Below, piece by piece: positions 27,201-38,800 of a stretch of 64,000 bases of DNA. Where the stretch lies: NCBI GenBank assembly GCA_963402885.1, contig OY727102.1, positions 8,308,001-8,372,000 on the forward strand, written 5' to 3'. A program made the position numbers and the translations under genes. Position 1 is the stretch's first letter. Each line of letters starts with the position of its first letter. Source of the stretch: Antedon bifida. Its lineage: Eukaryota > Echinodermata > Crinoidea > Comatulida > Antedonidae. Below the pieces are notes generated by a model. That model was not told the origin of the DNA, did no database searches, and saw only the letters and a program-made list of their open reading frames with translations.

Positions 27201-27275
27201 CAAGACAGTCCATTTTTCGTCTACAGTTAACGATATTTTATCTCTACCATTAAGCATTATAAACACTTCAAACAT
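15282..27275 (-). CDS. PRKN: Parkin, RBR-type E3 ubiquitin-protein ligase (complete, ten coding exons)
   Basis: Parkin ubiquitinates mitochondrial outer-membrane proteins after activation by PINK1. Exons: 26988-27275, 24926-25073, 23888-24006, 22280-22363, 21862-21977, 20580-20716, 20027-20088, 16966-17115, 16414-16612, 15282-15409. All phases agree and give 476 aa (human 465). Order: UBL (1-~110), RING0 ([16 protein letters not shown]), RING1, IBR ([18 protein letters not shown]), REP (ERARWDNAS keeps the repressor Trp) and RING2 with the catalytic Cys at about 437 (GGCMHMQC). The PINK1-target Ser aligns at 104 (DGSMIHIV) and the phospho-ubiquitin pocket HHFR is present. Exons of 84, 116, 137, 62 and 150 nt equal human exons 5-9 as I remember them; human exons 10 and 11 are fused here. 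Residues 37-79 form an insertion inside the UBL. The start at 27275 aligns with the human N-terminus; an in-frame ATG at 27296 is possible. The C-terminus differs from the human FDV ending (WFGEEPFFL). Confidence 0.96.
17470..18420 (+). pseudogene. Penelope-like reverse transcriptase, broken
   Basis: The longest open piece (17896-18198) reads [36 protein letters not shown] and [13 protein letters not shown], the conserved RT blocks of Penelope-like elements. Upstream sequence (from about 17650) encodes an [19 protein letters not shown]-like block, also typical. Downstream, about 18220-18320, similarity continues ([12 protein letters not shown], then a stop, then DGVSM). Several stops and frame changes interrupt it. 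The YADD-type catalytic block is not recognisable. Confidence 0.75.
18701..18904 (+). pseudogene. GIY-YIG endonuclease domain of the Penelope-like element, 3' fragment
   Basis: Reads [20 protein letters not shown] followed by [20 protein letters not shown]. The Y-x-C-x2-C plus YIGET...R.R..EH pattern is the GIY-YIG nuclease of Penelope-like elements. An in-frame stop follows QHLQDS. The copy at 47672-47869 reads almost identically, but with YIDET in place of YIGET. Confidence 0.8.
22640..22760 (+). mobile_element. LINE 3' tail remnant
   Basis: GCAAAGCCCTGGAGATGAAA followed by AATAAAGTTGAATTGAG resembles an RTE/CR1 LINE 3' end. It lies in the parkin intron between RING0 and RING1 exons, with no coding sequence left. 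Confidence 0.35.
22861..22948. repeat. Dispersed repeat, copy A (TAATTCTAAACCG family)
   Basis: Contains CACTAATTCTAAACCGCCCG, a GTGATATACTGAAATTTAAT stretch and TTTGAAACGATAAAGATGAG. The same order recurs at 48661-48750 and 48958-49028, so this is a dispersed non-coding family with at least three copies in the window. Confidence 0.8.
23393..23532. mobile_element. Partial copy of the CCTCCGCC-ended repeat
   Basis: Shares with 4840-4991 the order GATTACATAACCATT, ACCAAACTCGCAT-like, TTAGCCTAATCACAC-like, TTATGTAG and TTTTACAGTAGGTGGAGGT. Only the 3' part is present. Confidence 0.65.
25966..26100. repeat. Tandem duplication, ~80 bp
   Basis: TTTCAAATAATCAAATATCT at 25966 recurs at about 26047 with one change, followed in both cases by GTCTAATTAATGTTTG and an AATAACAATATTTA segment. 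Confidence 0.7.
26268..26420 (+). pseudogene. L2/CR1-like LINE, C-terminal scrap
   Basis: One frame reads [20 protein letters not shown] followed by [13 protein letters not shown]. This is the conserved C-terminal tail of L2/CR1 reverse transcriptases (F..AA..LWN.LP..IR...S...FK). Too short and unsupported upstream to be active. Confidence 0.5.
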
Positions 27276-27936
27276 ATTTCTATAATTTAACACCACTAAG
27301 CTAGATTACATCTAGGCCTAGGCTAAGCCTAGTTTAGTTTATCTCTGCACTAGCGAACGACAACGGATATCAATCAATGTCGGCCACATACCAAATCGGC
27401 CCCCAACACAATAAAAGCAATATGTATGGAACGCCATTAAAGCATGCTATTGCCCATGCAAAGGTGTTTGTTAAATTTACCGTCCGTTTTATGTTTTAGA
27501 CTAGTAGGCCTACGCCTACATTACAAAAAGGAAAGCCTTTTTATTTTTTATTTCAGTTTTATTTTTAAACTTATTTAACTATTTACATTGTTTTTAAATT
27601 AATAAACTTAAGTAAAAAAGTTTACTATATTTTAATTAACAGTTTATAGGCCTATGTTTTACTTAACAGATTTAAAAATATATATAGGCCTACTCACTTA
27701 TTTACGTTAACATTATTTTACAAATACACATTATTTCTTTAACTTTACTAAATTTAACTGCATTTACCTTATTATTTTCTTTAAATGAACATTACTACAT
27801 TATTTGATTTGTCAACTAAATTACTTAATTATTTAATATAATATTATTTAATAACAATTGCATGTACGTTGAAGATTACTAAATTCTTTGTCTTAATTAC
27901 ATTTTTACTTTATTGCTCGATTAACCAAAAATTAAA

Positions 27937-28553
27937 CTACACGCGCATTTCTACTAATGACCGCTGGCTCTGGTCCCACAGACCGTTGAGGCGCTGGGTG
28001 GCTCTGGCAGCGTGCCGAGACTGGTTTCTGAGATTGTCTCCTCTCAGAAGGAGCTCTGTAATTGAAGTATGGCTCTCTTCGTGGAGAAGTTTAACCAACA
28101 GGTAAAAGTGAAGGTTAGCTGTGAAATACAAAGAAAGAGGAGCGTTAATGGTATTTCTCAGATTATAGATTCAATTATTATAGTTGTGGTTGCAATTAAG
28201 AATTATGAGAAGAAATATTAAAGTAACAACTACCAAAATTACAAACTTACATCTCTTAGTTCGAAGATTCAGGCGTTGGTGGTAACCTTCAAGGTCGTTG
28301 TTGGTCCTGATGTCTTGACCACCCAATCAATTGGCGTAAATGTATCGCTGTGAACCCAGTAGTTGTAAACATCCAACATCTCTCACATTATTGGTGATCG
28401 TCGTCCAGTCATTTCAATCCGTCTGAATACAGTTGGGATGTGCTCCACGGGCAACACTGGCAATGCCATAATTTCGCAGAGCAAAGTTCTTGTGGCCGCA
28501 TCTCCCATGTAAGCGCGCTGAAGTCCAAACTCTTGAATTTTACGGTATATTAC
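27937..28553 (-). pseudogene. MULE-type transposase, C-terminal part, two exons, disrupted
   Basis: Exon a (28251-28553) reads VIYRKIQEFGLQRAYMGDAA, MALPVLPVEHIPTVFRRIEM and, after a stop at 28383-28385 and a later frame shift, RTNNDLEGYHQRLNLRTKR. Exon b (27937-28118) joins in phase and reads NLHFYLLVKLLHEES...LNGLWDQS. The TNN-x-E-x2-H-x2-LN block is the hallmark of animal MULE/FLYWCH-associated transposases. A standard intron (GTAAGT...TTTCACAG) is still recognisable, so the parent gene was spliced. The catalytic N-terminal part is absent. It lies about 660 bp upstream of parkin, in the parkin orientation. A domesticated host gene is unlikely because of the stop and frameshift. Confidence 0.7.
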
Positions 28554-28559
28554 CTATTA

Positions 28560-29130
28560 AAAGATAACATTTACACTAGAAACAGTGTAAGTACCTGAAA
28601 AAGAAATGATTTGTAATAACCAATATTAATAATCACATAACAACAAAACAAAAACTGACAAAACACCTCTCACCCCTCCCCCTCCCCTCGGCCCCTCAAA
28701 CGCATTAATTTCAACCTATCTTACTCATCTTTACAGCAATTATATTTTATAATTGTAATCATAGTACTTTCATCGGACTTATGATTTTTATCGCACCTGA
28801 TTCTGTTTTTCCTCAACACAAATTCTTTAACACAAATCCCTCTACCGCCAAAAGTAGTGTAGGTCGATTTTAACCGGAAAAAGTCAACTGGAAAGCATTG
28901 TTTGTCTTCTACATTGATATTAAATATGAAAATATGGTTTTGATTGGTTAGCTTGTTCTATCGGACCAATCAGATTTATGAAATCCCTTCGAAACTCCTC
29001 CTTCGACGCTTATGCATTACTGAACATAGCGAGACCCGATGTTCAGGCCCGAAATATACTTGATACAAAACAACTAAAATGACTACCGTAAATCTTCTAA
29101 TAGTAACCCACACTCTAATATAGTATTGAA
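28560..29130. other. No gene recognised
   Basis: Contains a C-rich run near 28670-28700 and a stretch with two inverted CCAAT motifs (28950-28970). No open frame or PACRG-like sequence is visible, although PACRG neighbours parkin head to head in vertebrates. Confidence 0.35.
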
Positions 29131-29136
29131 GTTGGT

Positions 29137-29810
29137 ATGCCTGCAAACGAGATTATTTGGTGCAATTCTTGCATTACATATGAAAATAGGCAACTATATT
29201 TTAAAAAATGGATAGAGAACGGGATTATTTATATGAAAGATCTTTTTAATAAAGATTCAACAATAAAGTCTTTTTCACAACTTAAAGAAGTGGTGCAAAG
29301 AAAAGAATCCTTCACCATAGAATACTTTATGCTTTTTAAGACAATCCCAAAAGAGTGGATTAATGGTAACTATAACCAAAATTGTGACCAAGTACTTAAT
29401 TCCCCTGGATTTTACACAAAGAATAATTTTATAACAATAGAGTCACTAACAAATTTATTAATAAGGTATGAACTTATACATAAATATTTAAAACCACCAA
29501 GCAGTCAAGTGTACTGGCAACACCGCTTCAAATTTTACGAATTTCGGGGATGATATTTGGAACAATCTATGCATAGTCTCCTAATACCCTAGAGTATTCT
29601 CTACAAACTGGAAAATCCTGAATAATTGTTACCCACAACAAACATTTTACTGAAAAAATGGGAATAAAAATTGTAATGCACAATTGATAGACAATATAGA
29701 ACATTATTTATATCTGTGTCCCAGAGTCTCCTGTTTATGGGATGAACTGAGACGAAATATAATGATAAATATAGAGTTAGAACATGTTATGTTTGGATTT
29801 TACGCATAAA
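29137..29810 (+). pseudogene. L1/Tx1-like LINE ORF2, C-terminal fragment
   Basis: The open part (29137-29553) reads EIIWCNSCITYENRQLYFKK then GIIYMKDLFNKDSTIKSFSQ, the C-terminal region of L1/Tx1-type ORF2 (W...I....... W...GI....DL). After frame changes it continues with NIEHYLYLCPRVSCLWDELR (about 29690-29745), the degenerate Cys-His block found near the ORF2 end. There is no RT core, and multiple frames are needed. Although 138 codons are open, there is no sign of a host gene. Confidence 0.65.
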
Positions 29811-29954
29811 GAATGAATTGTAAATATATAAATAAAATTATTTTTATTTCAAAATTCTCAATATATATTTAAACACAGTAACCATAAAAACAATCTTATT
29901 AAATGTCTTTCATAATGAACTAATCACAAGGAATGTGCAATATTTGTACTAAGA

Positions 29955-32610
29955 TTGGTAACATAATATACGACGTTTTATGTCGTTAAATATTTTATGC
30001 TTTTTATCATATGGGTTTTTTTCCCTCTTGGACTCACTTATAATTCGTGCAGCATTCGCTATGTTAAATTTTATGTAACAATAAGGCAAAAGAAACTCTG
30101 TTGAAAAGTGGATTCATTTAAAATAAAAAGCAATGTTAAAAGAAAATATTTTGTTAGTTTAAATAGCTAGTAAGTAGTAATTTATAGTTAAAAGAGAGAA
30201 TATGCATTGTTAATTGAATATATGTTTGATCGAAACAAATGCAATAGTAGACTGTAAATATCTATAACAAAAAAAAATGCTAAGAGAATGGGAATGTGTA
30301 TAGAGGTTAGAAGAGATTATATGCATAAAAAGAGGAAATCAGTACTTACTAGTAGAAATTATATAATAGATACAAATAAAAAAATATTGATAATATGTTT
30401 CGAAATGAATACAACTGATTGTTCTAATCAGATGAAAAAACAACCATTGTTGATAGAATATTAGATGTAAAATTGGATGGATTTATTGAAAATAAAATGT
30501 ATTAATAGAAAAAAAATGTAAAACTACTGAGAAAACGGAAATGTAATATATATTATATGAAATGAGAGTATATACAACAATTGTAATACATTTATGAAAG
30601 ATTGAATGATGAATAAAGGTGGTGGTTAACGACAAAAAAAATCTCTATTTTTAAATGCTAAAATTAAGATCACAAGCAAAAGAAAACGATAGAGATTCAC
30701 ACAATAATAAAAATGTTAGAATCAACTGGTACTTGATATAGCGCATTATGCTGAAAGCCTCAATGCGCTTTACATAGACAGAAAAAGTAAGAAAATTAAA
30801 AATTCAAAAGCCCATCTGGCTTTATAATGCAAATTTTGTCAGGTGAACATACTTTAAACATATTTTTATCCAAAATTTATATGACACTGTTTTCTAACCA
30901 TGTTATGATAATTACTACTTGCCATGTTTTAACATTTATATGAAATGTTTATTTCTAGTATTTGTATTTTACCCTTTTGGTGTCGTACCGTGGTTACCCA
31001 TTATCATATTATGTTTTTATATGTGACAAGAAAGACACATTTTGAGCCAGAGTGCTGAAATCAAATTTAATTAAATTGAATATTTGAAATGATATTTCTC
31101 AGTAAAATGTCATTAAACGCGTCCACAAAAAATTCGTTTATTTAACTGGGAAGAACCGACTTCAAAAGTGTTAATGTTGTGCAAGTCGAAGAAGAAATTC
31201 TAATCCGATTTCAGTCAAATTAATGTTCAAGTTCATCGACATTATTAACGCGTTTAGTTGTCTGAAGGAGTTTGTCCTGTGTGATTAAAAATACCGTATT
31301 TTTCCTATTGTGTTAAACCCACATTAATGCATGAATATTTTCTACGTAAGAAACCATTTAGCCAACTAGCAGCTTGAGGAAAACCATTAGTAGTTAATTA
31401 TTTGTAATTATGCTGACGTCACGCAACAATAATTAATGAAAATTTATGTTTTATTTATTTATACAGAAATTTAGAAAATATTATGTTAATGTAATAATCA
31501 CAGTTTCTCTGGATCGCGTTGGAAAAAAGAATGGTATTATCGGTGGAGGTATGTGTCCAGATACGATATATTTATATTTTAGTTTTTTGTCACTCAAATT
31601 CCAATATTGATGTATTTGTATACCGTACGGCATATTTGTTGTGTGTGAATACACTTTATAGACCGTCATTTTTAATTTAACTTTTTACACATGAGATTTA
31701 CAACGGTTTTAAAATTGTTTAATATAACGTTCTTAAATTGAGCTCTTAATCATTTTTAAAGATATTTACTTCAACAATTTCCAATAATCTGCAATACACC
31801 TAGTCTTTCCCCAAGTTTAAGTTACGTGTGCTCTTTTATATTTTTGTTGTAACAAGTTTTATGTGAATGATGTACAGTAAAACTCTATATAATTTTATAA
31901 TTGTTATGTATGTTAGTGTATCAAACGACACATTTCCAATTGTATGTATTGTGTATGAAATTGGACAATAACAGTTTTTTGAATTTTTTTTTGGAATTTC
32001 TAAAATTTGTTTCAATGTTCCTAAATATCATGATGTAGACGGTGTAGGCCTAAATGTTATTGAACTACAATAAAAAAAATGACCGTACTATATGATACTT
32101 AATTCTATTTGCCGCGTTATAAAAATATTAAACTTACAAAATAAGTTGCGGATTTGGAGCGCGTGCGTCATCACGGTGTCATCTATTATCAGGAACTAGA
32201 ATGAATGTAAATATGGCTATACTAATTTACATTTATTGGTAATAATCACTCAAGTCGTATGGTAATAAGTTACAAAACATGTTGATTAAAAATGTTAAAT
32301 AGCAATATTTGCAATGCAGCAACAAGCAGTATCATCGCTTTTGTAAGAAATAAGCCGATATTGTTTTACTGCATCAACACAACAGGTAAAAATTTAAGTT
32401 AATATTTTTATATGATTTTTTAGATATTTGATTTCATATTAATGTACGATGTGGACATAGGAAATATTCGTTTAAATAGAAGTGTGGTTGACATAATTTT
32501 GCTCTAAATTAGGTTCACCTCTTTCAGGTATTTCCAATGCCATTTTCTTTTCTTAAACCTGATGATGTAGACATATTGGATTTTTGAAAATATAATATTT
32601 GTTGACCAAC
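29955..32610. other. Intergenic, AT-rich, no gene recognised
   Basis: Very AT-rich sequence with poly-A and poly-T runs, and one LINE-like tail near 31040-31080. No exon with domain support and no clean repeat boundaries could be found. Confidence 0.4.
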
Positions 32611-32611
32611 G

Positions 32612-32725
32612 TTTTTAGTCGCGTGGACGCGACTCTATAGTTCACTGTCGGTCTGTCGGTCTTTCTGTCGGTCCGGTATCACTATGCATTGTAGCACGCG
32701 ACTTAATGGCTGTTGGCCTTGTTAG
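32612..32725 (+). repeat. Dispersed GTCGCGTGGACGCGAC repeat (copy 1)
   Basis: Begins with the palindrome AGTCGCGTGGACGCGACT, followed by a GTCGGTCTGTCGGT-rich segment and GTAGCACGCGACTTAATGGC. An inverted copy is at 50380-50491. It lies 120 bp upstream of the SLC17 start codon. Confidence 0.85.
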
Positions 32726-32844
32726 CCTTTGTGCTGATGTTTGTATGTTTTTATATACCGAAATAAATAAACTATATTGTAATTATTTTGACTAATTATG
32801 CAATTTATGTTTAGGATCATAGTTCACAAGGTCTATTTTCCATA

Positions 32845-35800
32845 ATGCCTATAGAGGAACTGAAACCATTGTTGGCGAATAATTTGAATAAAAGTAAGTT
32901 TATTATTTTTGTGGTGTACACTTAATAAAATACATGTTAGTGGATATTAAGAAGAATGTTCAGAAATTACATTCAACCTTTATTACGATATTTAAGTGAT
33001 ATTTTTAAATTTACAATTCCACTCTATTCAAGATGCGAATTAGATCTAAAAAAGTTATTTATTTGAATCAAGTTGAAATCAAAACAGATCGTAACTTACT
33101 AGAATTGAATTTTGATTATGATTTTTGATTTTTTTCCTCACTTTTGTTGTTAACACCACTTTTATTCATTCAATCATCTTTATATTTTCCTACATGATAA
33201 TGAAGTACAGTAAATTCTCTACTTTTTTCGTTATTTTCTGTTTTCTCATATCTATTACTTTTATACAAAATTGATTATTAAACCCACTACTGTAGTATAA
33301 CTAATGATCACTATAGTAAAATATCAGTCTTTTCTTTCTAATGCATGTACCGTAATTATATACAATACGTAAAATGCCATACATACTTTTCCCTTTTTTT
33401 AAACAATCATTACATCAATAGTATTATAACATATTACACCATTAATAGTAATCATACTAATACTAAAGATCAGAACAATACAATTCTAATAGTTTTGATT
33501 AAGATTGACTGTACATGACAGGTCATTGATTTCAATTGATTAGGCAAGAAAAATGTTGTTCAAGTTAGATACATTGTGATTGGAATGTGTACAATTGTAG
33601 CTGCGTTGATCAACAGCTTCCGGAACATTTTCAGTGTTGCTATCACAGTCATGGTGAGACAAAACAAAACATATTTGGATAACAATTCACAAATAACAAC
33701 AAAAGACGAAAACAATCTTGTACTGGTAAGTACATGTAGTTTCATTTAATATACAAATAAATAAATGTTTATTAGTTTAAAGACAGAACATTTTTTCAAG
33801 AGATAACAAAATGAATTCTCTTCAAACAACGAATACAAGACATTCATTATTTGTTTAATAACACACCTACTGTTCTATATTTAACCTTTTATGTAAATAA
33901 TCAGACGCTTCGATTTTGAATCAAATATCGAAGCAGACAGCAAATATTCGGTGCTAGAATTTTTACCGCGCAGAGCAGTTGTTATGTCCTACTATTTTTT
34001 TAAAACCCTAAGATGGAACACGTTTCAATAACGATTTGTAGTGTTTTTCTGAGTAGAAATTGTATTATCATAATCTTCTGTTGATTTTTACTGCATAAAA
34101 ATAAATAATTGAAATAATAAATAATAATAAATTTAGGTCAATGGATATACTTTTGCGCTTTGGTGATAGTTTTCATTGACTTTTTTCTCTCATTTTTTGT
34201 TCCACTGAAAGAAAGAAATAAATTAAATTATTTATTTATATATTATTTTTTTTTTGTAACTGTGGGTATGTTCCATTATTATTGTACTAACTAGGCGTAC
34301 AATCCACATTTAATTATTGTAATTGTTCACACTTTTCTCCCTAATCAGAAATAATTATTTCAATAACACTTATGTCATGTTGACATCATGATTATTTTTT
34401 CCTTTTGTCCATTGTATTCCTGTTCTTCCTTCATTTTATAAATTTTTAGTGAGTATCCATCTACGGTATTCAAGAACGTATAATAATATACACATGTTAT
34501 GTAAATAATAAAAGACATGCATTATTAATTAAATTAACTTTAGTTGACTTCTCTAGAATGATTAAAATGTTAAGAATGAAAAATACATGTTTTAAAACTT
34601 GCGGTGATGTAAATCGTATCTTTCCGTTATACAATGTGCATTCTATTTTAAAGTCTGGTGAGTTTGATTGGAATGAAAAGACGCAACAATTATTACTCAG
34701 TGCATTTTATTATGGTTACTGCATCATGCCCATAGCAGGTGGATGGCTGGCCGATACAGTTGGCGCGAAAAGGGTAGTAACTATTGCTATGGTATTGTCT
34801 TTTACTTCAAACGCATTGATTCCTGTGACAGCCAGGACAAATGTATGGTTACTTTTTACAATGAAAGTACTGGATGGTATTTTCCAGGTGAGTGTATACA
34901 TTTATGGTACACCATCGTAGGCCTGCGTTCTAATTGCAAATTCATAATAAATCAATACGGTGAAATTCCCAACTTAGATATTTCTGTTAGTTCTTTTAAA
35001 ACAAAATTATTAAATTATCTCAATATTTATTTTTTTTTGATATTGAAAATGTGTGTAGTTGGTCACTTTCTTTTAGATGCTTTAATTGTAGAACGTAATT
35101 TTTTGTTTGTTTATTTCTTGCTCTGTTCTGGGTTGACCAACTAGTATAGGTGTTTAGCACCTGTTTGGTCTTTCCTTGCCTTTTGTGTTTGTTTTTTCTT
35201 CTTTGTATTGTATATGGCAGAACATTGAATAAATAAATAAATAAATAAATAAAGTATGTAGCAGTAAGTCATACGTTGTAATACCTGTCACACGTGCAGT
35301 GGCATAAACGCCGGGACGTACGCAACGCAAGTAAATTTGACCACACATGATAGATCATTAAACTGTAGTCTGTCAACTTGTTAACTTGCTTGCGTTGCGC
35401 TTACGTTCGTGCGATACGTCCTTAGTGGGAACCAACCTAAGTGGCCCTCCAACGCTGGAGTAATTGGGCTTTTTCTAAAAACCCTTTTCATATTTTAATG
35501 CCTGTTTTTTTTCTCTGGGCCTTGATCAAGGCCCCCGGGGTCGTAGTAGTGCGTAGTAGAAAGGTTTATCACAAAGCAACATGTACTATACAAAAAAAAA
35601 CAACAAAACCGTCGTGTATTCAGAATTCACTTTTTTTTGCACTTTGTTAATTTACCTCTGAAATATGGTGTAAGAAGCATTTTTGGGTAGAAGCTGGGAT
35701 CCACTTGATTTAAGATATTTCGACCTCGCTGATTACGAATATGGCGGATCCCAAGCGAAATTCGGCCATCTAAGCCCTTAATTTGCATAATTAAAAATGG

Positions 35801-38800
35801 CGGCCATTTTTTATAATTACCCTATATCTCGAGAACCACTAGTCACAGATAATTAATTTTGGTGTCAAAATGTTTTAAATATATGTTTTTATATTCACTT
35901 TAATGACACATTTTCTAAAAAAATGGATGCAAGTCTTATTTCTGACATTTTGACCTTTGACCTTGATTTATCGTATCTCAGTAACCAATAATCGGAGAGA
36001 CACGAAATAGGGCTCAAATTGTTCAGAAACTATACATTCATATTTATTATAATAAAATGTTTTTACAAAAAATAGCCGATTCTACAACTATTGACCTTTG
36101 AACTATTAGTCTAATATAATAATATAATAATAATATAACTTTGAAAATTGTGGTCTTATGAATTTTTTTTTTTTTAAATTGTTTAAAACATGTGTGTTTC
36201 TATCCAGTCTAATGGCACATTTTGTACAAGAATGGCCGATATTATGGTTATTGACCTTTAAACTACAGCATAGGCCTACTGTATACTGAATATAATATAA
36301 TTGCATAACTATGAAATTATTTATACACAATAATAATTAGTAAAATTATAAAATTCACTGCCATCAAATATGATGTGTTATGATTTATATAGATTTAAAA
36401 AAAAATTTGAACACGCAAGTTACATTTGTTGAAATTTGAAATTACCTGCCATCAATATGATGGAGTATGATTATAGATTTTTAAAAATGTGAACATGTCA
36501 GCTACATTTGGAAATTACCTGCCATCAATATGATGGATTATGATTATAGATTTAAAAAAGAATTTGAACACGTAAGCTACATTTGAAAATTACCTGCCAT
36601 CAATATGATGGATTATGATTATAGATTTAAAAAAGAATTTGAACACGTAAGCTACATTTGAAAATTACCTGCCATCAATATGATGGATTATGATTGTATA
36701 GATTTAAAAGAAAATGTGAACACGTAAGCTACATTTGGAATGAACATGTTAAGGGCATCAGTTAAGATCATTCATGCAAAGGTTTCCGTCATCTTTAGCG
36801 TTGTTACAGCGGCATAAAGCTGTACATGGTAGTTTTGACTTCTTGCACCTACATCTATTGGTTATGCATCGTGTCTTGCATCCACAATAAATCATCTCTA
36901 ACGAAGCAGTAGGAATAGCTTCATTTTTCAGAAGCACTGGTTGAAGTTTACCATTAAATCGATAGCTCCCAACCAAAATCTGTTGGTGATGGCAAATGCT
37001 GGATTGGCGATACAGCTTTTTTCCATACGAGTGCTTGGAAGTGTGTTCTTTTTATATGTTGGTGCACTGCATCGCTTGTTGGAGGTAATGCCTCTGGTTT
37101 TGTTTTTTAAAAGCCTAACTTCATTGGTACTTTTAACTTGACCAACACCGTAAACGTAGCAAATGAATCTTTCTGATTTCATAATAACTTGGTCACTGAT
37201 AGGTTTTCTCCCAGGTCTTTAATTAGTTCATAATTTTTTTTTAATACTTCCCATGCCGATGCCTTTGAGTGACCACTAGATATGAGCAGGGAAGAGTTAA
37301 ATTACTGTATGTATGTATTAATGTAATTTAACTCTTCCCTGGATATGAGGTAGTATCGCATCCACTAATAGTGTGGAATGGAATCAGTGCTTTTGCAGAA
37401 CCCTCGGACAAGGCTTGAAAAATGTCTTTTATAGATACTTTCTTTTTTTGGATGTCCCTGTCATCATCCTTTTGGATACCATGCTTTGGTAGTGAGACAC
37501 TAGAATCACTAGTACGTCTGTATCCCTAGAAGCAACTACAACTGTGTCGTATCGGACATTGGCAGCATGACAAGTCTCGTGTCCGATTCTTCATGATCTG
37601 CGACCAGAGACAACGTATTCGTGTAGACTTTTGATGATTTAACAACTGATTCTTTCATAAATCCACCAGCTGTGACAATTTCTTTGTCTATAGGAGCTTG
37701 ACGAATCAACTCATCTGATAGAAATCGTGCCAGATCTGCTTTATTATCTTGTAATGCCAAAAAGTTTGACCAGCAATTTGGCAGCGGTATTTCACCACTT
37801 TCTATAATTCGACGAATTGGTCTCTGTGTTTTGGTTCATCTTTGTCTGGTGGTGTCCTTTAACGACAGTTTTAAGTTAGGCATGCCATGTTAAAAAAAAC
37901 AAAACAGAGGCATTACCTCCAACAAGCGATGCAGTGCACCAGCATATACAAAGAGCACACTTCCAAGCACTCGTATTGAAAAAAGCTGTATCGCCAATCC
38001 AGCATTTGCCATCACCAACAGATTTTGGTTGTGAGCTATCTAATGGTAAACTTCAACCAGTGCTTCTGAAAAATGAAGCTATTCCTACTGCTTTGATAGA
38101 GATGATTTATTGTGGATGCAAGACACGATGCATAACCATATAGATGTAGGTGCAAGAAGTCAAAACTACCATGTACAGTTTTATGCTGCTGTAACAACGC
38201 TAAAGATGACGGAAACCTTTGCATGAATGATCAAAACTGATGCCCCTAACATGTTCATTCCAAATGTAGTTTACGTGTTCACATTTTCTTTCAAACCTAT
38301 ACAATCATAATCCATCATATTTATGGCAGGTAATTTCCAAATTTCCAAATGTAGCTGACGTGTTCAAATTCTTTTTTAAATCTATAATCATAATCCATCA
38401 TATTGATGGCAGGTACTATACAATCATAATCCATCATATTGATGGCAGGTAATTTCCAAATTCCCAAATGTAGCTGACGTGTTCAAATTCTTTTTTAAAT
38501 CTATAATCATAATCGATCATATTGATGGCAGGTAATTTTCAAATGTAGCTTACGTGTTCACATTTAAAAAAATCTATAATCATACTCCATCATATTGATG
38601 GCAGGTAATTTCAAATTTCAACAAATGTAACTTGCGTGTTCAATTTTTTTTTTAAATCTATATAAATCATAACACATCATATTTAATGGCAGTGAATTTT
38701 ATAATTTTACTAATTATTATTGTGTATAAATAATTTCATAGTTATGCAATTATATTATATTCAGTATACAGTAGGCCTATGCTGTAGTTTAAAGGTCAAT

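Noticed and set aside
29137-29553. 138-codon open frame as a host gene
   Set aside because: Motifs and broken downstream continuation match the end of an L1/Tx1-type ORF2.
34558-34653. ATG start for the SLC17 gene at 34558
   Set aside because: A clear acceptor (TTTTAAAG|TCT) lies at 34653, and exons 1-2 upstream join in phase and supply TM1.
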